From assembly GCA_949775045.1 (NCBI GenBank), contig OX459108.1, positions 15,467,763 to 15,531,762 of the forward strand: 64,000 nt of DNA. Direction: 5' to 3'. Origin of the DNA: Metridium senile. Taxonomy: Eukaryota > Cnidaria > Anthozoa > Actiniaria > Metridiidae. This document shows, piece after piece, positions 32,996 through 47,900 of this stretch. A program made the position numbers and the translations under genes. Below the pieces are notes generated by a model. It was not told where the DNA came from and ran no database searches. It saw only the letters and a list, made by a program, of their open reading frames with translations. How positions within the stretch are numbered: position 1 is the stretch's first letter; the number at the start of each line of letters is the position of its first letter.

Positions 32996-35900
32996 TTATA
33001 AATCTGCTTCATTTTCTCGTCCAATGTGTTTCAATAAATCTCTTAACGCGCCCCTTAACTGAGAGTCCACCCCAACACCTCGTCTCCTCTCGCTTTGCAT
33101 GACGGACTGTTTAAGATCTGGTATAAGAGCGGTTAGGAGGTCTGGGTCGAGAACTGTTAATGGCTGCAGGGTCTTGAATACCTGGCCCTGTTGACGTATA
33201 TATCACGTGATCAATGGAAGAGTAGTTAGGAAAACTAAATATCAGAATTAAGACTATACAATTATACACACCTGACATTTCTCCAAGTTGTTGAACACAA
33301 AACCCTTCAAAGGCGGCGATAGAGCGTCTCTATAACAACGTAGAAATACGGTTTAAGCTGCTAGAATCATACATGTGATCAAATGTTCCAAAATACACGC
33401 GATCAAAGATTCGAGAATGAGAACGACAAATACGAACCTGAATTTGTGGTCTCCTTGACAACTTTCAATCATCATTCGCAAAATGTCGGTTGCTATAATG
33501 AATAAATCATCATCATCATCATTGTTATCATACCATCATCTCTATCATTATCATCGTGATAATCATCTTCATCATTATATCATTGCCATCGTATCCATAA
33601 TCATCAGTCATCAATCATTATCATCACAATCATCTTCACTATCATCACAATCATTATCACAATCATCATCATCATTACCATCATCATCATTATAATCATC
33701 ATCACAATTATCGTTATCATAATCACAACCATCTTCATCATATTATCATTATCTTCATCGCTATCGTATCATCACCATCATCATCATCACAGTCATCTTC
33801 ATCATCACAGTCATCAATCATTATCACCATCATAAACACAATCATCCTCTTCATCGCCATCGTACCATCACCATCATCATCATCATCATCACGATCACGA
33901 TCACCATCATCTTACCTTGTCGTCTAATATCAGGTGGTTCATTGCCGGGTGGACTAGTCTCACAGGCCAACAGACAGCACAGGATAGCAGGTAACAAAGA
34001 CAGAGTATCCCTACGGTAAACGACAAACGATATCGACAATACAACAAAGCAACAAGGTATATATATATTTGATTGGAGCCGCGTTCCAGAAATGGAATGA
34101 GCTTAAACATGTACTTACAGACAACAGAATACAGTTACCTACAAGGGTGACATTCCTCACTACATGTGTGCGGTCCCGACTGCTTTATAGCATCCAAGCA
34201 TGGGCTTTAAGGGGAAAAGAGCTTGAATTGAGACTGTGTGGCATGGTTACCTTAGGAGAATGGTGAAGGGTGGGTTTAAGCGAAAAAAAGGATCAGGGTG
34301 AGTCAAATCAACGGAGAGTTAGATTGGAGCTTTAAATTGTCCAATGAACAACTACGGGAAATAACCCAAACTACGCCCATTCGAGACTTCTGCTACCGCC
34401 AACATGTCAAATACATAGGCCATATCTGTAGAATAGAGAATGATGCTCTGCAAAAGCAGGTATTGTTTGATGTAAGAACGCCAGGGAAAGGATGGAACAA
34501 CATCGAAAAGCTCCTGGGTGTCGATACACAACAGGCAAGACGTATGATGATGGACAAAACAAAAACTGATTAGAGTTCGCTTTACAACACCAACCAATCA
34601 GAAGCGCCCCAAGGCCGACAATGTGCCTTTGTGGGAAAAAATGATGATGATGATGATACAGGAACAGAATTGAAGAAATAGAAAACTAGGGAGCGTGCTC
34701 TATCGAGTTTTATAATATAGCTTAGATAGCACAGACATGGTTCTTGATAGGAACTGGCTTCTATTGCTTAGATAGAGCACGCGGGAATTTTAAGAAGACG
34801 AGAAGCATTAGGAGCAGCACGACGTGTAGTGGAGTGATTCTCAGCGCTTCTCGAGTCTTCTTAAAATTTCCAAGTGCTCTCGATAGACAAACCTCGCCGT
34901 TTCTTTGTGCGACTGAGTTTTCTTGAACAGCTGGTCGATGAAGTGAAGTTTCTGATAATGAAAAATGCAATACGTCACTGTCAGTAAGTGGGATGAATAG
35001 TGAAAGGCAGAATGGAAGAAAAATGGGATAAGATAGTGAAAAAAAGACTAGAAGAACAATGGAATAAGATAGTGAAAGAAAGAATGGAAGAAAAATGGGA
35101 TAAGATAGTGAAAGAAAGACTAGAAGAAAAATGGGATAAGATAGTGAAAGAAAGGAAGATAAAACGGGATAAGATAGTGAAAGAAAGCATACAAGGGGGA
35201 TATCTCACCGCTGACAGGAGCTGGGGATGCTGTGGAAGCTTGAAGAACTCATCAGAGATATAGTCCATGCAGAAATGTCTGAAATCACTGGATTACATGT
35301 AGAAAGTACTTGAGTAATAGGAAGACAAGAATACATACGAGTATTATGATGAACGAGTATTGAAGATGAAAAGAAACCGATGATAGTGGTAGAGACTGCT
35401 AGCTATAATGATCATGGTCATTATTATCATCACTTTCATCATGCATCAGCATCATCATCATCACCATCATTAGCATCATCACCACCATTATCATCATCAC
35501 CATTATCATCACCACCATTATCACCACCACCATTATCATCACTACCATTAACATCAGCATCATCATTATCATCAACATCATCATCACCACCATCATCCTT
35601 CTTATCATCATCATCATCATCATCATCATCTTCATCACCATCATTAATCAGCCAGTACCTCGATTCTTGTGTTGGTTCTTGTTCCAACGAACCCTTCAAT
35701 ACGACCTGCAGCAATGTACATTAGTTAGACCATGGTAGAGATTTCCAGTCAAACAATAACTACTTACCAGGAACGGGTTCTTAACAGCAACGCTTCCTGG
35801 CTGACTGGCGCGACTTTTCTATAAACATAGTAACAATCAATGATGATGACGATGCCGATAGTGATGCTAACAGCGATTATGATGTTGGTGGTCATCATGA

Positions 35901-38900
35901 TAATGGTGATTATGGTGCTCATAGTGGTGATGTTCATGGGATAATGGTGATGATGATGACGATGATGATAATGACGATGGTGATGATGATGATGATGATA
36001 AAGATGTTAAAATAATTGGATGATGGTCACGATGATAGTGATGCTTTTTCATTGTAGAAGATGATGATGATCATTGTAGCAGCAGCAGTACACTTGTACA
36101 CTTGCCTGGCATAGAGTGGGGAAATAAGTATCGAAAATCTTTCGGAGTTTCCGTCTGATGAATTCATCTTTTCTGAAATCCAAGTGAGAAAGACCCTCCA
36201 GGAACTAAGAGAAAAGATAAAGAAATCAGTTGAAATATGAAAAAAACGAGATTTATATATCAAAATTAGAATTTCCAATCATTACTACTATCATTACTAT
36301 TATCAACATCATCACCAGCCCGATAATTGCAATCATCATCTTCATCAGTGTTAATCATCACTATCATGATCATCATAGTCTTCTTGGAAATCAATATCAT
36401 CATCATATTTATCTTCATAACCCATTACAAGTATATAATCATCATCATTATTCACATCATCATCATCGCAATCATTATTATCAACATTACCATCACTATC
36501 ATCATCATCATCATCACCATTATCATCATTATCATCATCGTTATCATCATCATAATTCTTTATTACCCAATGCAGGTATATCATCATCATCACCATCATC
36601 ATCATCAATATCATCATTATTACCATCATCATTATCATCATCGTTATCATCATCATAATTCTTTATTACCCAATGCAGGTATATCATCACCATCACCATC
36701 ATCATCATCATCATTATTACCATCATCATTATCATCATCATAATTCTTTATTACCCAATGCAGGTATATCATCATCATCACCATCATCATCATCAATATC
36801 ATCATTATTACCATCATCATTATCATCATCATAATTCTTTATTACCCAATGCAGGTATATCATCATCATCACCATCATCATCATCATTATCAACATCATC
36901 ATCATCACCATTATCATCATCGTTATCATCATCATAATTCTTCATTACCCAGTGCAGGTACATTTTTGCATAGTGCTGCACGACCGGCGGTATGTTACTA
37001 GTGTGTAGTGGTACTATCAGCTGATCCAGTAACTTTGGTAACAAACACAGTGGTACAGACTACAAGAAAACAAACCAATCCCTTAGTTACTGATGTACCC
37101 CTCTTTTATATGACAGCAAGATACATACCATACTATAGATGATCTTGTAGCAGTGTTTAAATAACAGACCACATACTGCAAAGGCAAGCCTACAACATGG
37201 AACATAAACACTGATTCAGTCTATATAAAATATAACTTACACCATCATCATCATCACCACCATCATTACCACCACCAGAATCATCACCACCACTACTGCC
37301 ACCACCACCACCATCACAATCACTAACATTCCAATAACCAAAATGAACACTTCCATCGATATCATTACGATCAACATCACTATCATTACCATTGACAAGT
37401 GTTTACCTAAGCGAGTTGTGTGGTTTATCAGTGCTTACAAACCCTCACCATCACTATCATTACCATTACTAACATTACTATAACCATCACTATCATTACG
37501 ATCAATATTATCATCACCATCATTACCATTACTAACATTACGATCAATAACATAACCATCACCGTCACTATCATTACCACCACTATCATAACCATCATTA
37601 CCATTACCATCCCTATATTATTACCTAAGCGAGTTCTGTGGTTTACCATCACCATCATTATCATAACCATCACTATCATAACCATCATTATCATAACCAT
37701 CACTATCATAACCATCACAATCATCCCTATCGATAACATTACCATCCCTATCGATAACATTACCATCCCTATTATTACCTAAGCGAGTTCTGTGGTTTAC
37801 CAGTGCTAACAAACCCATCAATGTATTTCTCCACGTCACCAATGTACGTTTGAGCACGTTTACGAAAGTGGATCATCTCCTCAAACGTAGTCTAAATAAT
37901 AACAATAATAATAATTTATTTCTAGTGCATCCTAATAATTCTCGATGCCCTTACAAATTGATATAAAAATACAAGTTGATATAAACATAGGAAGATATAA
38001 ATTGATATTTACAAATAACTAATGTTCATACAGATGTACAAGTAATTAGTAATTATATAGTATAGAATCGTATAAAAGATCTCAGAAACTATGTCAAAGG
38101 ATATTTGAGTTGAATAAAAAGGTCTTCAGTTGCTTTTTAAAACATTCTGTGCTGGCACAGTTTTTGAGGCAAGGCGGGAGTTGATTCCACAGCCTTGGTG
38201 CAGCTGTAGAAAACGCACGCTTACCATAAGTTTCGCACACAAACAAGAATGAACTGAACACATCTTATTTCCGTACAAATCTTTGTACAAACATATACGA
38301 AAATGATGATAGTAATGATGATGATGGTGGTGGTGATGATGTTGATGGTGGTGATGATGATGATGATGGTGGTGATGGTAGTGATGAAGATGATGGTGTT
38401 GATGATGGTGTTGATGATGATGGTGATGATAACGGTGATGATGGCGATAACAATGATGTTGATAATAGTGATGGTGATAATGATTATGATGGTGATAATA
38501 ATGGTTGTCATGGTAATATACTGCCCACCTACCAGTGTTTGGTTGTGACTACTGACTGACATAATAAACTGCTTGAGAGTGGTTTCACTGTTATCACTCA
38601 ATCCAAAACCAGCCTAGAAAGTAATAAAGCCTTCATTATAAATATTAGTAGATGACATGGCGTGACACGTCACGTAATCACTTGTGGCGTTACCTGCTTA
38701 TCTGTCAAGGATACCATTTCTGGTAGTTTTGCAACAGCCCTAAAAAATATCAATGATAGATATGGCCATTATCATCATTATGTTTATCATCGTTATTAAT
38801 TATCATTACCATCATAATTGTCATCATCATCATTATGATCATCAATAACATCAACTTCACCACCACAAGCATCTTCGTCGTCCTAATCATGACAATACCT

Positions 38901-41900
38901 ACCACCATTATCATCATCATTATTATCATAATCATTGTCTTCATTTCCAACCTCACCATCATATGTAGACATTGGACCCTTGTTTATTACATTTACAATC
39001 ATTATCATCATCATCATTACAATCATTATCCTCAATTACAACTTCACCATCATATGCAGACATGGAATTCCTGTTTATTACATCAACATCATCACAAACA
39101 TCATTATCATAATCATTGTCATCATTTCCACCTTCACCATCATATGTAGACATGGGATTCCTGTATGTTACCTTGACAACGTAGAACATCCATCATGTGG
39201 TGGAGGCAGTTGTAACAAACATCTGAACCACGTGCGTATCACGTGATTCTGTAAAGACTCTGACTGAAGAACTAACACCGCGTCACGTGCTGTGATCACG
39301 TGACATAGAAACCGACAGCTGAAACTGAATAACATGAAACATTTGTAGACAAATGTTAACATACACTTATTGATTTTTACAATACAACTTGACTGACTGA
39401 CTGATAAATTGACTTACTGATTGACTGACTGACTGATAGATTGACTTACTGATTGAATGACTGACTGATAGATTGACTTACTGATTGAATGACTGACTGA
39501 TAGATTGACTTACTGATTGAATGACTGACTGATAGATGGACTTGCTGATTGACTGACTGACAGATTGACTTACTGATTGACTGACTGATTGACTGACTGA
39601 CTGACTGATAGATTGACTTACTGATTGAATGACTGACTGATTGACTGACTGACGAAATGCGGACTGACTGATAGACTGACTAATAGATTGATTTACTACA
39701 GACTGATCGATTGTTTGTGTGAAAGGGTTATACTAATCAGTTACCTGGCAGTCATTTCATCGTTTACGCCATAATCCATCATCAAACCTTTGAAAGACAC
39801 ACTCCCACTAATAGGAACAGGATATCTAAACACACACAAGTAACACATAAGCTTAGTTATGAAATATAAAGCTCTAGGGACAGTAGATGTAAAAAGAGGT
39901 TGTTATATAGTAGGGGGTCGTTATACAGAGGGGGTCGTTATAAAGAGGTGGTCGTTGCATTGAGGTTATTTATTTCATACCTTTGTAATGCAAGAAGGGT
40001 AAAGATGGTCGAGGTGGTTGTTGTATCAAGGTTATTCATACCTTTGTAATGCAAGAAGGGTGAAGCCAGCCATCGTATCAGCCAGGTTTGCAGACAGTGA
40101 CGTCATGATAGTACGATCACGTGACAGCAGTTTTTGTAAATGAGGAAACAAATACGTCCACAGATATCCTGTCACATCTAAAAAATCAACCATTACTTTA
40201 TGATAGCATCCATCATAGGTAAGGGAACGGCGATTGCACGACCAAAAGGCATTGTGGTTACGCATACAACATATCCTAGTGTTTTTCTGGATTACTAAGC
40301 ACAGTTTCATAAACTATAAGCTCTCCTTCAACTGATCCGGATTGGGTCTGCGTTGCGCAATTAAATCGGTTTTTTTTTTGTCACAAAAGTCACAGTTTCC
40401 TTCGGTCGTGCAATAGCCGTTCTTCATTCAGTAAGTGTACACCTATTTCAAAAAACCTTGTCAGAAGGAGATTTGAACCTGCAATCTGAGACCGAAATGA
40501 ATTCAGGAAAATTGCATACTGCAAAAACCAGGCGTGGCCCTGTTTTGTTTTGCGCTTAGCACCTTTATATTTACAGTCACCATATCCCAAGCCAGAAAGT
40601 GCACGCAATGAGAAAAAACTGCCTTACCCCAGAATTCATTTCGGATTGCAGATTCAGATCTCCTTCTGACAACGTTTTTTGAAATAGGTGTATAACATTA
40701 GGAGTAGTGAAGCCATTGAGATGACAATAATTTGTACCTTGGGTATTACTGACATCCCTACCGTCTGGAGAAGGCCTGGTGAAAGAGAGTTTAGAAAACT
40801 GAAATCTCTTATCATAATAACAATTGCAAGAAACAAATAAACGAGAAGCATACAAACACGAAACAAACAAACGAACAAGAAGCAAACAAACAAACACAAA
40901 AGAAACACACAAACAAGAAACAAAGACCACCAAAAAACTTGTATCTGGCTAGAAGATTGTGACGTTCAGAAAGTGATGTTCCTAAAGAAAGCAATTAACA
41001 ATATCAACAACCCTTACTGTGCTAATACTAATACTGCCTGGACAAAGGTCAACAGATGACGTAGTTCGTTGTCACGACAACACTCAAATAGCCATTTAAA
41101 GCCTTGACTTTCTGCAAAAAAATAAAAATAGTTATGATTTATAAAATGGATGGCTAGCCTCCTCTGCAGGCATCTCTCTGTAGGAGTCTGGGAACGAAAC
41201 CATTACAAAGGAAGCCCAAAGGAGTCACTTGTGGAGGAGGCCTGGGTCTGGCTACCATCATAGTCAACATCCAGGCGGTGTTGGACATGCCCCGCAAAAT
41301 AAGACGGTACTAGCATGCAGACCGTGTCCGACACCGCCTGGTCAACATCATTATTAACAGTTATTTTGATAATTATTATTGCTTGATTCATCATCACCAT
41401 AATTATGATTATCATATTCTTCATGATCATCATCACGAGCGCCATCATCATCAATATCACCATCATCATGATTATCATCATCAGCAGCACCAACATTGTT
41501 TTCATCATCACCATCAATATCATCATCATAATTATCACCAACATCAACATCATCACCATCATTATCATCATCGCCATCATTATCATTATCATAATTATCA
41601 CCAACATCAACATCATCACCATCATTATCATCATCACCATCAATATCATCATCATAATTATCACCAACATCAACATCATCATTATCATGATCATCATCTT
41701 CATCATCACCATCATACCTAGTAGTCTATTCTGCGATAAGTCCTGTCTATTCCTGTGTTCTAGGATTTCTTGTGTACTATCTATATAAACAACTATCATG
41801 TCCCACACGTGGCGATGATGAGGCTTGTCTCTGGTCTGGGTCTCTGAGTATTCCTTACATATAGAGCCAAACATTGTGGACATCTTGCTTGATAGATACG

Positions 41901-44900
41901 CAAAGTCTACCCTTCTTTCCTTGTAGATCAGCATCAATGTGAACAGACCTGATGAGAATTCATTATTAATTCTATTATTAAATTATCAACATCATTATTA
42001 TCACTATGAAATACCAATGAAAACTCTACAGCATATCACAATCCTGTGAAAAGCCTGTGAAAGCCTATGAAAAGCCTATGCAATAACCATGAGCATTGGC
42101 ATCACTTTCATCACCACTACCATCATCATTACTGTCATTTTCATCATAATTATCATCCCCATTAACCACTGATCATAGCCATCATCGACTTCCAGACAAA
42201 GTGGTTTACCTTTCATGATGGTGATCTTTTTACCAGGATGTTCACTGGTAAAGTCCAGGAAATCCAGGAAATGACACATTTTGGTGGCCTTGATGAAAGA
42301 AGACAAACAAATGAATAAATAAGCAAATACGCAAAGGTCCATATTTCTGAAACAGAAAGACTTTTGACCAATCAATAGGGAGAGACTGTAATCTTACCAC
42401 ATCTTCTAGGTCAGCGGCTACATAGGAAAGAGTAAGAAACAAACTAAGAAAGTGTTTCATTCCATTCTCGTTGAGCTCCTCCATTCGCCTCTTGGTGAAC
42501 TTGGAATAGAATCTACAAAACAAACAACAATGTTGGTTCAGTTTACATATGCTGGGGATTTCCCTCTGTTTTCCCATATGCTTTGCAAAATCATACAACA
42601 TTTCCCGCCTTTTTCACATAATGCACCATAAATCATGTGTTTACCTTCCTTTCATCTGTTTCCATCCCTGCTGTGATCCTGACTGGAATATCTTGTTGAG
42701 ATGAACAGCAATGATTCGTAGCAGCAGTGAGAAACTGTTCTCTTGATCAAGACTGAAAAAAAATCACAAAATAAACACTACATTAGGTTCATTCAAATCT
42801 GCACTAAAAACTTATCTATTCAAAACCGTTTATTTTTCCTAATCACTTATTTATATATTTTCTCATTTTGCGTATTATTATCATTATTATCATTTTTTTT
42901 TCTTATCGTAAACAGCGCATTCCAGTCTTCTGGATATGGGCTTGATAAACATTATTATTATTAGTAACTATTATTACATTTTCTTGGACAAAATTATTAT
43001 TATTATCATTTTTTTTTCTAATCGTAAACAGTGCATAGAGCAGTCTTCTGGATATGCGCTTGATAAATATTATTATTATTATTATTATTATTAACTATTA
43101 TTACATTCTCTTGGACAAAATGTATCTAATGTTACACTATACATTAAGGATTGCCGCTGATGTCCCATAATGCCATGCACAAGCACATGTTTTGTTTACC
43201 TTGAGTATTTATCTTCACAACGATCTTTACACTGCTGCATCCATTGTGTGGCTGTCAAACTACAATTATTAAACAAACAATTATTTAAAACCAACCATGT
43301 TATATATATCACATATAACTAGATGGACAGACAGACAAATTGACAGACAGATGGTTTGACAGACACACATACATGTATACATATAAACAGTCAGTCAGAG
43401 AGACAGATGGTTATGGATAGACAGACAAATTAAGAGAGGTACCGGTACATACAGATTGATAGACGGACATACTGACAGAGATACATACATATAGATAGAT
43501 AGTCAGAGAGACAGATGGTTATGGAAAGACAGACAGACAGGTAAGCAGACATAAGGACAGACGGACACATGGGACAGAAACACAGACAGTCAAATTAAGA
43601 GAGATACATACAGATGGATAAACAGACAGACAGACAGACAAGCAGACAGACTGAGAGAGACACATAAGTACCATACCTGACTGTCGTAATGCCATGTAAT
43701 GTGTGACTTGGAATATTATACAAGTCATTCTGGAAAAAAAACAAAAATTGATAAATCATGAATACTGCTTGACCATTTACCCTTTCAATGAAAATGAATT
43801 GATATCTCTATTGCGCTATTCAAATAACAAATACAACAAATAAAATTGAATGAATGATTCATTTTAGTCCCCTCTGCAGGCAACTCTTGACTGTGGGCTT
43901 CCTGTGGCAGAACAAAAGGTGGGGGGAGGGGGTGAGGGTGAGATAAAAGAAGAAGAGGACCCCTCCTTTCTTATTTGGGGCCCATTCCTTTCCAGTTCGT
44001 AAGACAAAGGAAACCCAGCCGGGTTGCCTGCGGAGGAGGCTAAATACATTCATTCTATTCAGCATTAAGTAAGTTTTGAAATGAGACTGTGGGTTCCCTG
44101 TGGTATTACTGTGGTCACATGACTTACCATTCTTTTATGGAAGTAATCCCACAGCCATACAACAATACCATTGTTAGCTGCCCAATGAGAAGAGACTGCA
44201 AGACAACACTTGAGATAAAACCGACGATGAACCTCTTCCTGACCACCCTGAACACAGAGATAGACAGCATGGGTGATTGATTGATTGATGATGATGATAA
44301 TGAGAACAATGTGATGATGATGATGATGGTGATGATGATGAGAATAATGTGATGATGAGAATAATGTGTTGATGATGATGATTGTGATGATGATGATGAT
44401 AACGATTGTGACAATGAAAATACTGAGGCTGCTGCTGATGATGATGGTGTAACACTATGATGATGATGATATTTACAATGATCATAGTGATCATGATGGT
44501 GATGATATATAGTATATATGATAATAATGATGAGATAAAAGTGACGATGAATCTCTTCCTGGCCACCCTGAACACAGAGATAGACACTATGGATGATGGT
44601 GATGATGATGAGAATAATGTGATGATGATGATGATGGTGATGATGATGAGAATAATGATGATGGTGATGGTAATGATAATTATGATGATGATGATGATGA
44701 TGATAAATGGATGTAAATAAAACCGTTGTTTTATACCTTAAGATCAGTCAGGGACGACTTTAAAATCTCTGTTACAAATACCCAATTTCCTGGTTTTGAT
44801 GCCTGAAATATGATCACAACCAAAATAATTATCTCAACATCTTAACTCTCTAACCTTCTCATGCCTTTCACAATGGGTAGTTCATCAACACCAAGGGATC

Positions 44901-47900
44901 ACTGTATTAATGATTTAATCTTGTAGCCAGACAAAAATGTTCTAACAATTTGGGAGATGCACAACCCCCCACACATGAAAAATGTATTAACTTTGACATA
45001 TAACCCTGATAAAAACTCTTGTGACAAGGGAGAGAACTACACATCAAACAAACTAATTTCACATATAAACCTGATAGAATATAAAAACTCTTGTGACAAG
45101 GGAGAGAACTACACATCAAACAAACTAATTTCACATATAACCAGTATAAAAACTCTTGTGACAAGGGAGAGAACTACACATCAAACAAACTAATTTCACA
45201 TATAACTCACACAATCTAAATAATTTTTTTTTCATGAATTGTGAGAGAACAACACCATTTCACATAACATGTTTTACATAGTCAACTCACACAATTAATG
45301 ACAGGTATTAAAAAAATCATAAGTGACAGGCCATTAGATAATTGATGGGGGGTTGCGGGATTCCCCAAAGGTTAAAGCTCAGCTTTAACCTTTAAAAAAA
45401 AATATTTCATTCACAACAAAAAAAGCTGATAAATTATTGTGCAAAACTGACAAAAATATCCTTCACAGCCTCAAGGCGGAAAAAATAATATCCTGCTCAG
45501 AAAAAAAGCCAAACTCCCCATTAAATACCTAATGGTCCATATCTAATCCAGAGTAAAATGAATTGTGAGAGAACAACACATCCAAATTACTCTAGACCAA
45601 AGCGTTGTAAAGGAGATGTCTAACTATTTGACCACCCACAACATCCATTAGCCCAAGGGGGTCTACTAAGAAATTGTCAAACTCCCCATCAAACATCTAA
45701 TTGTCCATATCTAATCCAGAGAAAAATGAATTGTGAGAGAATAACACATCCAAAAAAACTCTAGACCACTTGAGCGTTGTAATGCCTAACAATTAGCCTC
45801 CTGCGCAGCCGCTCTTACTAGTGTCATTTAAAACGTCTGCTGAGGAGACTACCTTACTATTTGACCACCCATGAAATGCATAAGCCCAAGAAGGTCTACT
45901 GACCTTTCTTCTGGCTGAGTAAACACCACTATCATTAAACCAGTATAATGGAGCCACTTTAGATACCAACCACCAACACAAACTGACAGGGTCATTACAC
46001 GTGAAGGAACAGCGAACTAATGATCATACAAAAAACACATGGTTAATTCAGCTAAAATCAATTAGTTTTGGTATAATAATAATGTTGAAGTAAAAGATCA
46101 CAAAAACATGTGTAAATTTGTAAATTACCACATAAAATTATGTTGCACAATTATCATGATGATTAATTCAGCTAAAATTGATTAGTTTTGGTATAATAAT
46201 AATGTTAGTTTTAATTAAGTAGAAGATCACAAAAACATGTGTAGATTGCTAAATAAACTTATATTGTACTATTATCATGATGATTTCTATCAATTAGGCA
46301 ATAATGATCTGAGAAACGTGTTAATTCAGCTAAAATCAATTAGTTTTGGTATAATAATAATGTTGATTTGATTAAGTAAAAGATCACAAAAACATGTGTA
46401 GATTGCTATTAAAATAAAATTATGTTGTACAATAAACCTCTTTACCTTCCTTGTTTGTTTACCCATTTCAGATCGCGTGATGCTACCCTTTGGAGTTGAT
46501 TCTTTCACATGTAAATAATATAACACCTTCATCATAAAAGAACAATTCTCAAGGGAATGCCACGTGGTCTGAAACTGGCAATTTGCATACGGAGTTAAAG
46601 AGGTCTATAGTTCAATGTTATTACATTATTATGCAAACATCTTCAATAGTTTCAAGTCACTGTTCTTGGGCAAAAACAAAAACTTCTCCTGAAAGCCTTA
46701 ACTTGAATCCATTGTTCAAAACTATTTTCATATAACTATAATAACAACTATTATAATAATGATTTCTATGAATTAGGTTATCATTATAGCAATACCATGT
46801 GTTACTTCAGACAAAATCATATTTTTTTTGTTAATAATGGAACTAGTGATCATAAGATACTGTCAATTGCAAAATGGAACATTGTTGCATTTTTAAAAGT
46901 CAATGTTACCATCAGACATAGTATCTTCGTCATTATTTTGTGAAGTGCTTTCATCAGGACGTATAACTTGTTGTAGAATACTTGACATCAATGACCAGAA
47001 GGGCTAGTAAAAACACAACCAGTCAGTCAAAAAGTACATCAATCATTGCATGAATCAATCAATTAATCAATCAATCAATCAACTTATCAGTGAATCAATT
47101 TATCAATCAATCAATTAATCAGTCGATCAATCAATCAGTCAGTATGGCTGGTAAATATACAATCAGTAACCCAAAAGTACATCAATCAATAAATCAATAA
47201 ATCCAACAAACAAACAAGCAAATAATCAATTAATCAATCATTCAATCAATCAGTATATCTGGTAAAAATCCAATCAGTCAGTTAACCAATCAGTAAAGGA
47301 AAGAATGAATGAATTAGATAATCAATCAGGCAGTCAAAAAGCAAATCAATCAATCAATCCTCTATTTTGCACTGTTCACATTTGTTATTTTATTCATTTC
47401 ATTTTTCATAAAATAACAGAAATATAACAATTAATCCAGATTAAATGGTTGATTGATAGAGTCAGTATACGAATGAATGAATCAAACAAGACTATATCAA
47501 CTGTCATGTCTTGTATAGTACAAAACTTCAAGAAAAAATACCAACTTTAGAATATTACAAAGCTAAGCTTGCAGAATATGAAAAATTAGAATATATTATA
47601 GCAAAGAAAAATTCCAGGTTGCTTACTCATTTGGAAAAATACAGCAAAATAACTAAATTATATAAAACAGAGTATTAGTATCTAAAAAGCCCGATAAAAG
47701 AATGGCGTTATTGTAAATTAATTATTGTAAGTAATCTTTTTTGTGTTGTATGTAAATATATATGTTTATATAGTATCCTAAAAGCCCGATAAAAGAATGG
47801 CGTTATTGTAAATTAATTATTGTAATTATCTTTCTTGTGTTGTAAGTAAATATGTATGTTTGTAGATATAATAAAAAAAAATTATTATTTAAAAAAATAC

